DNA of 64,000 nucleotides from Streptomyces tirandamycinicus (GTDB lineage: Bacteria > Actinomycetota > Actinomycetes > Streptomycetales > Streptomycetaceae): assembly GCF_003097515.1 (NCBI RefSeq), contig NZ_CP029188.1:3660501-3724500 (forward strand), written 5' to 3'. The notes under the pieces are model-generated. The model was given only the letters and a program-made list of their open reading frames with translations. It was not told the DNA's origin and ran no database searches. Below, piece by piece: positions 14,476 to 23,874 of the stretch; positions within the stretch are counted from its first letter, which is position 1, and the number at the start of each line of letters is the position of its first letter. A program made the translations under genes and the position numbers.

Positions 14476-15706
14476 GCTGTGCTGCCCACCGGACGGCGCG
14501 GGTCCCGCACCGCGCCGTCGCGCGGCGACGGAGGTTCCGCGGGCGAGGGGCCCGTCGGCGGGAGTGTCTCCGGAAGGGGCGCCTTCGGAAGGGGTGCCTC
14601 CGGATGCGGAACCCTGTCTGCCGCTCGTGCCGTCAGCCTGTATGCGCACCACAGCGCCAGTACCCCCAGTGTGCTTCCGCCAACTGCGATCAACAGCTGA
14701 TTATGGTCGGGCGCGAACCCGCTCGGCATCACCGCGAGAGCGAGGAGTCCGCTCAGCAGAGCCGCCGCGCGCCTGGGACGCACCGAACCCGTGGGCGCCG
14801 CGGCGGCGATCAGGAACACGCCCCACAAGACGTACCACGGCCGGATCGCGGGGCCAGGACGGCCACCGCGGCCAGGCTGAGTCCGACCGCGTGCACCGGC
14901 CGGTGCAGCCGGTGGCGCCTCCAGGACACGAGGACGGCGAGCTCGGTGGCGGTGCGTCCCGCCAAGTGCCAGGCCGGTACGGCGGATTCCGCGAGCCCGC
15001 TGCCGGCGCTCCGCAGCGCGGACCCGATGAGGCGGCCGAGGGTCGAGGTCATCGACCAGTTCCCCGGCGACACCGGGGTGTCGAGAGCGGCGGTCCAGCC
15101 GTATCCGGTGCCGGCCGGCGCGGTCGCTACGACGGTGGTGGCGGCCGCCACGACGGTGGTGGCTGCTGCCGCGCCGCCGGTGGCGGCGACGGCCCCCAAC
15201 CGGGGGCGACGGCCGGGCCGGTGCCGGGCCCACAGCAGCGCCACGGCGGGCAGACCCAGCGCCGCCGGTGCCTTGACCAGCGCGGCGAGGGTGACGAGTA
15301 CGGCACTGACGACCGGCCGCCGGCCGGGCGCCGCGACGAGGCCCGCGCCCAGCAGGCCCAGCATGACCGCGTCGTTGTGGGTGCCGCTCACCAGGTGCAG
15401 CAGTACCAGCGGATTGAGTCCGCCGAGCCATACGGCGCCGCGCGGGTCGGCGCCGCAGTGCCGGGCGAGCTCCGGGAGGCACAGCGCCATCAGCGCCACG
15501 CCGAGCAGCGCCCAGGCCGCCACCAGCAGCACCAGCCCGAAGTACGCCGCGGTCAGGCCGAGTACGGCCGCTCCCGAGTGCGGTGCCGGCACATCGCCCA
15601 CGGACAGGGCGCCGACGGCCGTGCCGCCCGCCGCCAGGGCCGCCGACCCCGCGAGCCCCGGCAACTGGCAGCGGCGGGTGTCGAAGGCGACGTGGCGGAC
15701 CGGCAT
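14472..15706 (-). pseudogene. MptB-like polyprenol-phosphomannose mannosyltransferase, one-base frameshift
   Basis: The frame from ATG 15706 encodes a GT-C membrane protein with NPLVLLHLVSGTHNDA and VKAPAALGLP segments typical of MptB-type alpha-1,6-mannosyltransferases. Near 14850 it changes to a nonsense tail and stops at 14810. The expected family continuation, PAIRPWYVLWGVFLIAAA, is found in the next frame and runs to a stop at 14472 that overlaps the next gene as GTGA. Adding one base in the GGGGCC run at 14850-14855 rejoins the frames into about 412 residues. So this is either a recent frameshift or a sequencing error in a G/C run. The paired GT87 gene suggests a two-enzyme mannan or lipoglycan step. 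Confidence 0.75.
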
Positions 15707-15973
15707 GCGCGCAGGCTGTCCACGGCCGGTGGCCGTGGGCCGACCTGGGCGCCACTCGGAAACGGCCACGACGTGTCGAGCACCTTGCGGGCGCCGGGCG
15801 GGCCGAGGCCGCGGGGGAGAGGACGGTTGGTCGGAGCCGCGCGGCGGCTGCCGTCCCGGACCGCGACGCGATGGCCGGCCGGCCGGCATCCCCGGGTCGC
15901 CCCGCGTGGCAGTCCGGCGCGCTCCCGGGAAATGCGCGGGCACGCCGGGGCACCCGCCTGCCACAATCGACGC

Positions 15974-16438
15974 ATGACCACGCTCAAGTCCAAGCTGCAG
16001 GAAGACCTCACCGAGGCGATCAGGGCGCGCGACGAGCTGCGCTCCTCGACGCTCCGGCTGACCCTTTCCGCGATCACCAAGGAGGAGGTCGCGGGCAAGG
16101 AGGCGCGTGAGCTCTCCGACGACGAGGTCCAGAAGGTGATCGCCAAGGAGGCGAAGAAGCGCCGCGAGGCGGCCGAGGCCTTCGCCCAGGGCGGTCGTGC
16201 CGAGCAGGCGGACCGCGAGAAGGCGGAGGGGGCGATCCTCGACGCCTACCTGCCGCAGCAGCTGACGGACGACGAGTTGAACGGCATCGTGACCCAGGCC
16301 GTCGAGGAGGCCAGGGCGGCGGGCGCGGAGGGCCCCCGGGCGATGGGCGCGGTCATGAAGATCGTCAACCCGAAGGTGGCGGGCCGCGCCGAGGGCGGCC
16401 GGGTGGCCGCGGCCGTCAAGAGGATGCTCGCCGGCTGA
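15974..16438 (+). CDS. GatB/YqeY-domain protein
   Basis: This 154-residue soluble protein matches YqeY along its length: an N-terminal KLQEDLTEAIRARDE helix, TLRLTLSAI, the KEAKKRREAAEAF helix and the C-terminal domain shared with GatB (ILDAYLPQQLTDDEL, then GAVMKIVNPKVAGRA). YqeY resembles the tRNA-binding tail of the Asp/Glu-tRNA amidotransferase, but its own job is unclear. The start at 15974 is fixed by family length; the long upstream frame is a shadow of the mannosyltransferase gene. It is a monocistronic gene between two reverse-strand blocks. Confidence 0.92.
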   Translation: MTTLKSKLQEDLTEAIRARDELRSSTLRLTLSAITKEEVAGKEARELSDDEVQKVIAKEAKKRREAAEAFAQGGRAEQADREKAEGAILDAYLPQQLTDDELNGIVTQAVEEARAAGAEGPRAMGAVMKIVNPKVAGRAEGGRVAAAVKRMLAG

Positions 16439-16482
16439 CGCGGCCCGCCCCGCGCCGGGCATGCGGTCCGCACCACGGCCGC

Positions 16483-16600
16483 CAACCGCACGGCATCCGC
16501 ACGGCGACGAACGGCACCACACGGCATCCACACGGCGACTAACGGCATCCGCACGGGATCCGCACGGCGACGAACGGCACCGCTCGCCACCGCGCGGCAC
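16483..16600. repeat. GCACGGCATCC-type degenerate repeats
   Basis: The gap after yqeY is built from CACGGCATCC and ACGGCGACGAACGGCACC words. One 24-bp block occurs twice without change, at 16495-16518 and 16558-16581. No gene is seen here. Slippage between short repeats is the likely origin. Confidence 0.6.
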
Positions 16601-16702
16601 GGCTCGGCGGTGAGCGGCGAGAACCCCGGCATGCGTGGTGGACCGGGAGGCCGGGCCTGCTCGGCGCCGGGACGGGACCGTCGTACCGCGTGGGTGCCGG
16701 GG

Positions 16703-18949
16703 TCAGTCCCGGTTCCGGCCTCCGTTCCCGCCGCCGTCCTGGCCGCGGGTGATGTTGCCGCCGAGGAAGTCCGGCGGGAGCGAGATGTCGGGGAACGGGT
16801 CCCGGCCGCCGTTCCTGCCGGGCTTGTCGTCGGTGCCACCGCCGTCGTCCCGGCGCCGCTCTTCCTCGTCGTCCTCACCCTCCGACCCGTCGGGCACATG
16901 GACCGTGTTGAAGCCCGGGGTCTCCTTGCCCCGCAGGGCTCCCGCCATCGCGTCCTTCCAGATCGGGCCCGGGACCTGGCCGCCGAAGACCTTCCCGTGG
17001 TAGCGCCCGCCGATCCGGATGTTGAACATCTTCACCTTCTGGGAGGCGCTGCCGACCCAGACCGCACCGGACAGGTTCGGGGTGTAGCCGACGAACCAGG
17101 CGTTCCTGCGCTCGTCCGTGGTACCCGTCTTGCCCGCGTTGTCACGGTCCGTCAGGCCCGCCTGCTGGCCCGTACCGGAGTCGACCACGCCGCGCAGCAG
17201 CGTGTTGATGGTGTCCGCGGTGCGCTCCGACATCACCTTGCCGCACTCGGTCTGCGGCACCCTGAGGCTCTTGCCGTCGGCGGTCGTGATCGACTCGATG
17301 GCGGTCGGCGTGCAGTGCGTGCCCCGGTTCGCGAACGTCGCGTACGCGTTGGCCATGGTCAGCGGCGAGATGCCGGTCGAGCCGAGGGTCAGCGGCGCCG
17401 GGCTGGCCGGGAGCTTGTCCCCGTTGCCCTGCACCACGCCCAGGCGGTCGGTCATCTCCACGACGGGGCAGAGGCCGATGTCTCCTATCATCTGCACGAA
17501 GTACGTGTTGACGGACAGCTCCATCGCCTCGCGGAGCGCGTAGGGACCGACTTCCTTCTCGTTCTCGTTCTCCACCGTGTCGCCGCCGCGGTTGCGCCAG
17601 GGCCGGTCGGAGCAGCTCGCGATCGAGTCCGGGTACGGCATCTTGTACGGCGCCGGGTACGACTGCGTCGGCGGACGGCCCTGCTCCAGCGCGGCGGCGG
17701 CCACGAACGGCTTGAAGGTCGAACCCACCGGGAAGCCGTAGTTGGAGCCGCCCATCCCGGCGTTGACCGAGTAGTTGATCTGGGTCTCGTTCTCGCCGAA
17801 GCCGTACGGCTTGGACTGGCCCATGGCGGTGATCCGGCCCGTCCCGGGCTCGACCAGCGTGATCGCCGCCGCGACCTTGTCGTCCTGGTGGACGTGGTTC
17901 TTGAGCGACTTCTGGGCGGACTTCTGCGCCTGCGGGTCCAGGGTCGTACGGATCGTCAGGCCGCCCTGGTTCCAGACCTTGGCCCGCTCCTCGCGGGTCT
18001 TGCCGAAGACCGGGTCCGTGAGGAAGACCTCGCGCACGTAGTCGCAGAAGAAGCCGGCACCGTCGACGGCGGTGATGCAGCCGTTCTGCGGCTTGCTGAC
18101 CTTCAGCTCGATCGGTGTCTCCTTGGCCGTGTCGGCCTCGGACTGGGAGATGTCGCCGACGTCGGCCATCCGCTGCAGCACGGTGTTGCGCCGCTTGGTC
18201 GCCTCCTCGCCGTCGTTGACGGGGTCGTAGCGGCTGGGCGACTGGACGATGCCGGCGAGCAGCGCGGCCTCCTCCAGCTTCAGGTCCTTCGCGGACTTCG
18301 AGAAGTAGCGCTTGGACGCCGCCTCGACGCCGTAGGCCTGCTGCCCGAAGAAGGTGATGTTCAGGTAGTTCTCGAGGATCTTCTTCTTCCCCAGCTCCTC
18401 CTCGACCTGGATCGCGAACTTGAGCTCGCGGACCTTGCGGCCGATGGTCTGCTGGGTGGCCTGGGCGACCTTGTCCGGGTCGTCCCCGGCCTCCTCGACG
18501 AACACGTTCTTCACGTACTGCTGGGTGAGGGTCGACGCGCCCTGGGTGACGCCGCCTTCCTGCGCGTTGCGGTTGAGCGCGCGCAGCACACCCTTGAGGT
18601 CGATCGCCCCGTGCTCGTAGAAGCGCGCGTCCTCGATGGCCACGATCGCCTTCTGCATGTACGGCGAGATGTCCTTGAGCCGGACCACCGTGCGGTCACG
18701 CGAGTAGACGGTGGCGATCTGCCCCCCGTCGGCGTCGAGGATCGTCGTGCGCTGGCTCAGCGGCGGGGTCTTGAGGTTGGCGGGGATCTCGTCGAACCCC
18801 TCGACCGTGCCCTTGGCGGCCAGTCCCAGCGCGCCGGCGGCCGGCAGGGCGAGGCCCGCCAGCACGGCTCCCGCGAGCACACTGACTCCGAGGAACTTGG
18901 CGGCCTGCTGGGTCCCGGTCAGGCCACCGCCCGATCGCTTCTTCGACAT
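16703..18949 (-). CDS. Bifunctional penicillin-binding protein (class A PBP)
   Basis: This 748-residue protein has a short cytosolic tail and one membrane helix at about 18-45. The glycosyltransferase domain follows, with catalytic Glu at VAIEDARF (E106) and the GASTLTQQ and RK-x-x-E motifs. The transpeptidase domain has the nucleophile S410 in GSTFK, SVN in ELSVNTYF and K607 in KTGTT. The last 80 residues are disordered and acidic/Gly-rich. It polymerises and cross-links peptidoglycan outside the membrane. It is divergent from wblA with about 360 bp between, the same pair as ponA2 and whiB4 in mycobacteria, so it is the PonA2-type enzyme. Confidence 0.95.
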   Translation of the reverse strand: MSKKRSGGGLTGTQQAAKFLGVSVLAGAVLAGLALPAAGALGLAAKGTVEGFDEIPANLKTPPLSQRTTILDADGGQIATVYSRDRTVVRLKDISPYMQKAIVAIEDARFYEHGAIDLKGVLRALNRNAQEGGVTQGASTLTQQYVKNVFVEEAGDDPDKVAQATQQTIGRKVRELKFAIQVEEELGKKKILENYLNITFFGQQAYGVEAASKRYFSKSAKDLKLEEAALLAGIVQSPSRYDPVNDGEEATKRRNTVLQRMADVGDISQSEADTAKETPIELKVSKPQNGCITAVDGAGFFCDYVREVFLTDPVFGKTREERAKVWNQGGLTIRTTLDPQAQKSAQKSLKNHVHQDDKVAAAITLVEPGTGRITAMGQSKPYGFGENETQINYSVNAGMGGSNYGFPVGSTFKPFVAAAALEQGRPPTQSYPAPYKMPYPDSIASCSDRPWRNRGGDTVENENEKEVGPYALREAMELSVNTYFVQMIGDIGLCPVVEMTDRLGVVQGNGDKLPASPAPLTLGSTGISPLTMANAYATFANRGTHCTPTAIESITTADGKSLRVPQTECGKVMSERTADTINTLLRGVVDSGTGQQAGLTDRDNAGKTGTTDERRNAWFVGYTPNLSGAVWVGSASQKVKMFNIRIGGRYHGKVFGGQVPGPIWKDAMAGALRGKETPGFNTVHVPDGSEGEDDEEERRRDDGGGTDDKPGRNGGRDPFPDISLPPDFLGGNITRGQDGGGNGGRNRD

Positions 18950-19312
18950 AGGGGCAGCCTACGTTCTCATTCTCCGGACACGCGTATAGGCCTTGGCCTA
19001 AGCTGTCCCCAACTGTCACAGCAGTGCGGTTGTGTATCAAGACACCGCGCCATCTCCCCGAGCCTCTCCGCGGTGACGCCCTCCCCGCGACCGACTCCAC
19101 TTGCCAGCTTATGTGCCGGAATCATTACGTATGCCCTCAGCTCACTCCCCCGGGTGATCTGCCGCTTACGCATAGTCCGTTCGGACCATTCAAGATTGGG
19201 CCCGAAGGGGGTGTTGCGCTGTGCCCGCCTTCCGTAACGTCCTCAACTGGCAGCGGTGAATATGCCGCTGCCGCCGTGGGGGAGCCTCGATTCGGGAGAG
19301 GACGGCGCCGGC
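18950..19312. promoter_or_regulatory. wblA: Divergent promoter region between PBP and wblA
   Basis: This 363-bp gap separates two divergent genes. It is less GC-rich than its surroundings (for example around 19120-19200), as promoters in this genus often are. I could not assign clear -35/-10 boxes. In-frame GTG 19256 and ATG 19262 lie inside it but have no ribosome site. Confidence 0.5.
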
Positions 19313-19657
19313 ATGGGCTGGGTAACCGACTGGAGTGCGCAGGCAGCTTGCCGCACTACCGATCCGGATGAACTGTTCGTACAAGGAGCGGCGCAGAACA
19401 GGGCCAAGGCGGTGTGCACCGGATGCCCGGTGCGGACGGAGTGCCTGGCCGACGCGCTCGACAATCGTGTCGAGTTCGGTGTGTGGGGTGGCATGACCGA
19501 GCGGGAGAGGCGCGCACTGCTGCGCAGGCGCCCCACCGTCACCTCCTGGCGTCGCCTGCTGGAAACCGCGCGTACGGAATACGAGCGGAGCACGGGCATT
19601 CTGCCCGTGGGCCTCGAGGACGACGAGACCTACGAGACTTTCGCGGCCGTGGGCTGA
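19313..19657 (+). CDS. wblA: WblA, WhiB-like iron-sulfur regulator
   Basis: This 114-residue protein has the four WhiB cysteines: one in AACRTTD, then CTGC (two), then one in RTECL. They bind a [4Fe-4S] cluster that senses oxygen and NO. The GVWGG turn and the basic RERRALLRRRP segment follow and contact DNA or sigma factor. The near-exact WblA sequence, divergent from PBP and beside the ATPase pair, identifies it. WblA is known to control sporulation and to repress antibiotic production. The ATG at 19313 has an AGAGGA site; starting at GTG 19256 would add 19 residues without a ribosome site. Confidence 0.93.
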   Translation: MGWVTDWSAQAACRTTDPDELFVQGAAQNRAKAVCTGCPVRTECLADALDNRVEFGVWGGMTERERRALLRRRPTVTSWRRLLETARTEYERSTGILPVGLEDDETYETFAAVG

Positions 19658-20328
19658 ACCGGTGGCCGGTGCGGCCAGGGCACGCCACCTCGGCGTCTCT
19701 CCGTTCGGCTGGGCTCTCCGAGGCCGCCTCGGCGCCTCCTCCGGCCGCTCCGCGGACCCGGCCGTGCCGTCGGGCCGGTGAGTCGTACGGACCGGTGATC
19801 GCACGGTGTCGGTGGGGCGGGGCGGGTGGCGTGATGCGTCGGGGACCTGGGCATCTTCCCGGCGGCCTGACGGGCAGGGCTGGCGGTCGCACGGTCATGG
19901 TCCGACGGTCGGTCGCACGGTCATGGTCCGACGGTGGCGGTGGCCCGCGAGACGGAACGGTGCGCCGTGACCGCGCCGCCGCGTGGTGCCCTGCCTGTCG
20001 CACCGTACGGTCTGCCCCTGCGTGCCGCGGGTCTCCTGGATGCCGTACGGGGTTCACCGGGTCCCTGCGCCGGCCCCACGCCGAGCCGGGCTCCCACCCG
20101 TGCGCGCACGAGCTCTGAACGCCCCCCGTTCGCGTGTGAGGGATCACACAGTGGACGGGCGGGCCATGGGCATCCGGCCTCGGGAGGAGGCGTGCGCGCG
20201 ACCGGCTCGTGCGGTGGGCCGACCGAAAGGGCACCCTGACGACCCCGATCACCACCCCGCCGCTCCACATCACGGGACGGCCGGGTGCCGGCCGGGGCGC
20301 CCGACCGGGCGGCCACAGGGCCGAAGCC
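19658..20328. other. Gene-free gap after wblA
   Basis: This gap is about 670 bp and convergent. The frames in it have no family features or ribosome sites. It contains a perfect 26-bp tandem duplication at 19884-19935 and otherwise GC-rich, low-complexity sequence. I see no gene. Confidence 0.5.
19884..19935. repeat. Perfect 26-bp tandem duplication
   Basis: Bases 19884-19909 and 19910-19935 are identical. The unit starts CGGTCGCACGG and ends GGTCCGACGGT. It looks recent because there are no differences. Confidence 0.8.
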
Positions 20329-21678
20329 CTACCCGGCTCCGGCCGGGAGGCCGCCGCTCGCCAACCTGTCCCCGATGGCGCGCAGGCCGGCGAGGTCGTG
20401 CACATCACCGGGCAGAGCCGCCACTTCGGTCACCGCCACCTCGGGGTGGAGCGCGGTGAACCGGTCACGCGTGCGCTGCTCTCGGGACAGCACCTGCATG
20501 CGTTCGGCATGCAGACGCAGCAGACCGGCGGTCAGTTGTGAGGTCGGGGGCGCCGAAGGCCTACCGGACTCGGAATCGGGCTCAGGCTCGGATTCGGGCT
20601 CAGGCTCGGGCTTGGGCTCGTACGGGTACTCGGAATCCGGCTCCACGGCGGAAGGGGTGGGAGAGGACCCCGTGGAGCCACGCTCAGCAGCCTTCCCGGC
20701 CCCCTGATCCACAATGCGGCCCTCGTCAAGATTTTCTGCGGCAGCGAGCGCCCGCTCGGCCGAGAGCCGGGCGGCACCGCTGCCGTGCACGCGGTTGAGC
20801 ACCAGCCCGGCCAGCGGCATCTCCTCCGCCGCCAGCCGCTCCACGAAGTACGCCGCCTCGCGCAGCGCGTCCCGCTCCGGGGCGGCGACCACCAGGAACG
20901 CCGTGCCGGGTGCCTGCAGCAGCCGGTAGGTGGCATCGGCGCGGGTGCGGAACCCGCCGAACATCGTGTCCATGGCGGCCACAAAGGTCTGCACGTCACG
21001 CAGGAACTGACCGCCCAGCAGCTTCCCCAGCGTGCCGGTCATCATCGACATACCGACGTTCAGGAACTTCATCCCGGCCCGGCCGCCCATCTTGGCGGGG
21101 GCCATCAGCAGCCTGATGAACTTGCCGTCCAGGAAGGACCCCAGCCGCTTCGGGGCGTCCAGGAAGTCCAGCGCCGACCGCGACGGGGGAGTGTCCACCA
21201 CGATGAGGTCCCACTCGTCGCGCGCCCGCAACTGGCCGAGCTTCTCCATCGCCATGTACTCCTGCGTGCCCGCGAAACCGGCAGACAGGGACTGGTAGAA
21301 GGGGTTGTCCAGAATGGCCCGGGCCCGCGACGGGTCCGCGTGCGCCTCGACGATCTCGTCGAAGGTGCGCTTCATGTCGAGCATCATGGCGTGCAGCTCG
21401 CCGTCGCCCTCGACGCCGTCCACCGGGCGCGGGGTGTTGTCCAGCAGGTCGATCCCCATCGACTGGGCCAGCCGGCGGGCCGGGTCGATGGTGAGCACGA
21501 CCGCCCGGCGGCCGCGCTCCGCCGCGCGTACCCCGAGGGCGGCGGCGGTCGTCGTCTTGCCGACCCCGCCGGCGCCGCAGCACACGATGATGCGGATTCC
21601 CGGGTCGTCGAGCAGGGCATCGATCTCGAGCAGCGGAGTGTCCTGCAGCGTGCTGCCGTGCGTCATCGAGGACGTCAT
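20329..21678 (-). CDS. GET3/ArsA-like ATPase (second of pair)
   Basis: This 449-residue protein has a deviant Walker A CGAGGVGKTTTAAAL (about residues 31-45), a TIDPARRLAQS switch and VVDTPPSR Walker B, as in ArsA/GET3 ATPases. A unique insert near the C-terminal third consists of repeated Glu-Pro and Ser-Glu units. Its mycobacterial counterpart is Rv3680, part of an anion-transporter ATPase pair linked to redox stress. The ATG at 21678 has a GGAG site seven bases upstream. An in-frame start at 21804 would add 42 residues of Ser-Asp-Arg repeats and overlap the previous gene. Client proteins are unknown. Confidence 0.87.
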   Translation of the reverse strand: MTSSMTHGSTLQDTPLLEIDALLDDPGIRIIVCCGAGGVGKTTTAAALGVRAAERGRRAVVLTIDPARRLAQSMGIDLLDNTPRPVDGVEGDGELHAMMLDMKRTFDEIVEAHADPSRARAILDNPFYQSLSAGFAGTQEYMAMEKLGQLRARDEWDLIVVDTPPSRSALDFLDAPKRLGSFLDGKFIRLLMAPAKMGGRAGMKFLNVGMSMMTGTLGKLLGGQFLRDVQTFVAAMDTMFGGFRTRADATYRLLQAPGTAFLVVAAPERDALREAAYFVERLAAEEMPLAGLVLNRVHGSGAARLSAERALAAAENLDEGRIVDQGAGKAAERGSTGSSPTPSAVEPDSEYPYEPKPEPEPESEPEPDSESGRPSAPPTSQLTAGLLRLHAERMQVLSREQRTRDRFTALHPEVAVTEVAALPGDVHDLAGLRAIGDRLASGGLPAGAG

Positions 21679-21781
21679 CCCGTCACTCCGGTCACTGCGG
21701 TCAGTCGGGTCACTGCGACCACACCGGTCAGCCCGGTCGCTGCGGCCACTGCGGCTACTGAGGTCGCTGGGGTCGGTCCGG

Positions 21782-22774
21782 TCACTGGGCATTCCCCCCG
21801 GCATCGGCTCCGGTGTCCACTCCGAGCTTTCGCAGTTCGGTCGCCAGCTGGTACAGCCCGGCCAGGTCGACCCCCTCGCTCAGCAGGGGGAGTTCGTACG
21901 CCGGGAGCTCCAGCGCCTCCAGAGCGGCACGCTGCTCGCGCTCCAGCTCGACGCGCTGGGCGTGCTCGGCGGCCTGCTCCAGCAGCGGTCCGACCAGCCC
22001 GGCCGCGCCGCTCACCCCCGCCCCGCTCAGCGACCTGGCGATGTCCTTGCGGCGGCCCGCGGTCCCGGCGCTACGCACCGCCTCCTCGTCGAGGACGTGC
22101 GGACGCACCATGTTGACGATCACCGAGCCGGTGGGGAGGTCCGCGGCACGCAGCTCGGCGATGCCGTCCGCGGTCTCCTGGACGGGCATCTCCTCCAGCA
22201 GCGTCACCAGGTGCACGGCGGTCTCGGCGGACTTGAGGACGCGCATCACCGCCTGCGCCTGATTATGTATCGGGCCGATCCTGGCGAGGCCCGCGACCTC
22301 GTCGTTGACGTTCAGGAAGCGGGTGATGCGGCCGGTCGGAGGGGCGTCCATGACGACGTGGTCGTAGACGTACCGGCCCTGCTTGTCCCGGCGGCGCACG
22401 GCCTCGCACGCCTTGCCCGTCAGGAGGACGTCCCGCACACCCGGCGCGATGGTCGTGGCGAAGTCGATCGCGCCGAGCTTCTTCAGGGCCCGGCCCGCCG
22501 ACCCCAGCTTGTAGAACATCTGGAGGTAGTCGAGGAGGGCCCGCTCGGCGTCGATGGCCAGCGCGTACACCTCACCGCCGCCGGGAGCCACGGCGATCTT
22601 GCGTTCCTCGTAGGGCAGCGCCTCCGTCTCGAAGAGCTGCGCGATGCCCTGCCTGCCCTCGACCTCGACGAGGAGGGTGCGCTTTCCCTCGGTCGCGAGG
22701 GCGAGCGCGAGGGCCGCGGCGACCGTCGTCTTACCGGTTCCGCCCTTGCCGCTGACGACCTGGAGCCTGCTCAC
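21782..22774 (-). CDS. GET3/ArsA-like ATPase (first of pair)
   Basis: This 330-residue protein has the signature P-loop SGKGGTGKTTVAAALAL (about 8-24), a VEVEGRQGI switch, and VMDAPPTGRIT as Walker B with the A-type loop. The C-terminal third is helical and regulatory. It is the first ATPase of a two-gene operon, and the second follows after 103 bp. The mycobacterial counterpart is Rv3679, which forms a complex with the second ATPase. Members of this class act as dimers that load membrane or metal cargo; the bacterial client is not settled. It is divergent from the small DUF4177 gene. Confidence 0.88.
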   Translation of the reverse strand: MSRLQVVSGKGGTGKTTVAAALALALATEGKRTLLVEVEGRQGIAQLFETEALPYEERKIAVAPGGGEVYALAIDAERALLDYLQMFYKLGSAGRALKKLGAIDFATTIAPGVRDVLLTGKACEAVRRRDKQGRYVYDHVVMDAPPTGRITRFLNVNDEVAGLARIGPIHNQAQAVMRVLKSAETAVHLVTLLEEMPVQETADGIAELRAADLPTGSVIVNMVRPHVLDEEAVRSAGTAGRRKDIARSLSGAGVSGAAGLVGPLLEQAAEHAQRVELEREQRAALEALELPAYELPLLSEGVDLAGLYQLATELRKLGVDTGADAGGNAQ

Positions 22775-22911
22775 GTCCTGGAGCCTAACCAGTCGGCCCG
22801 CAGGCTAAGCGACCCCGGGTCGCCTTTGCCGGGTCGGGTTCGCCCGGTGTCTCGTGCGCCGGGCGAACCTGTGTCACCGGGCCGCCCGCCGGTGCGGCTA
22901 CAGTCGGCTCC

Positions 22912-23070
22912 ATGACCAAGTGGGAATACGCCACCGTGCCCCTTCTCGTGCACGCGACCAAGCAGATCCTGGACACCTGGGGCGAGGACGGCTGGGAGCT
23001 CGTCCAGGTCGTCCCCGGGCCGAACAACCCCGAGCAGCTCGTGGCCTACCTCAAGCGGGAGAAGTCATGA
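22912..23070 (+). CDS. DUF4177 small protein
   Basis: This is a 52-residue protein. It begins TKWEYATVPLL, followed by a helix and GEDGWELVQVV, which is the DUF4177 beta-alpha-beta fold. It ends in KREKS. The stop overlaps the ATG of the RidA gene (ATGA), showing coupling. The same small gene precedes ridA in other Streptomyces. Function is unknown. Confidence 0.85.
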   Translation: MTKWEYATVPLLVHATKQILDTWGEDGWELVQVVPGPNNPEQLVAYLKREKS

Positions 23071-23537
23071 GCGGTGCCGTCGAGGCCAAGCTCACCGAAC
23101 TCGGGCTGACGCTGCCGGCCGTCGTGCCGCCGCTGGCGGCCTACCAGCCGGCCGTGCAGTCGGGCCCGTACGTCTACACCTCGGGGCAGCTCCCGATGGT
23201 GGACGGCAAGCTTCCGGTCACCGGCAAGGTCGGTGCGGAGGTGACGCCCGAGGAGGCCAAGGAACTGGCCGCCATCTGTGCGCTGAACGCGCTGGCCGCC
23301 GTGAAGTCCATCGCGGGCGACCTGGACCGGATCGCCCGGGTCGTGAAGGTGGTCGGCTTCGTCGCCTCCGCCGCCGACTTCACGGGGCAGCCCGGCGTGG
23401 TCAACGGCGCGAGCGAGTTGCTCGGCGCGGTCCTCGGCGACAAGGGCGTGCACGCGCGCAGCGCCGTGGGTGTCGCCGTGCTGCCGCTGGACGCGCCCGT
23501 CGAGGTCGAGATCCAGGTGGAGCTCGTCCAGAGCTGA
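23067..23537 (+). CDS. RidA-family enamine/imine deaminase
   Basis: This 156-residue protein has the RidA (YjgF/YER057c) fold: YVYTSGQLPMVDG near residue 36, an AICALNALAAVKS helix, a VVKVVGFVAS strand and a GARS-like HARSAVGVAVLPLDAPVEVE C-terminus. The Arg in HARSAVGV is the usual substrate-binding residue. RidA proteins hydrolyse reactive enamines from PLP enzymes. It is translated with DUF4177 through an ATGA overlap. The mycobacterial equivalent (Rv3678c) sits in the same order between the ATPases and the MBL gene. Confidence 0.92.
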   Translation: MSGAVEAKLTELGLTLPAVVPPLAAYQPAVQSGPYVYTSGQLPMVDGKLPVTGKVGAEVTPEEAKELAAICALNALAAVKSIAGDLDRIARVVKVVGFVASAADFTGQPGVVNGASELLGAVLGDKGVHARSAVGVAVLPLDAPVEVEIQVELVQS

Positions 23538-23575
23538 CCCGTCCCGGGGCCGGGCACCCCGGCCGAAGGGCCTCC

Positions 23576-23621
23576 GGCCCCTCCCTGGGGAGCCCGGAGG
23601 CCCAGGGCCCAGGGAGGGGCC
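23576..23621 (+). terminator. Hairpin after ridA
   Basis: A perfect 14-bp stem (23576-23589 with 23608-23621) with an 18-base loop lies 39 bp after the ridA stop. The rest of the gap to 23874 has CACGGCTGGG tandem repeats (about 23781-23830) and no gene. Confidence 0.7.
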
Positions 23622-23874
23622 GGGAGCGGGCGGCGGGAACGGCCGTGGGAGAGGTGCCCACCGGCCGGTCGCCGGCGGCGTTCGCATGGCCGAGGGGTCG
23701 AGGGGCGAGGGGCCGAGTGGGCGCGGTGTCGCCGGGACGCCGGGTCGCGAGGCCACCCGGACCACCGGTTGACGAGCCCGCCGGTTCGCACGGCTGGGCA
23801 CGGCCGGGCACGGCTGGGCACGGCTGGACCGGGCACCCCTCGAACATCCGCGCGTGAGCGCATAGCATCCGGCC

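Noticed and set aside
16610..19237. An 875-codon forward frame
   Set aside because: It is antisense to the penicillin-binding protein, whose motifs are complete.
19414..20118. A 234-codon forward frame
   Set aside because: It overlaps wblA in another frame and then runs through the gene-free gap and its tandem duplication.
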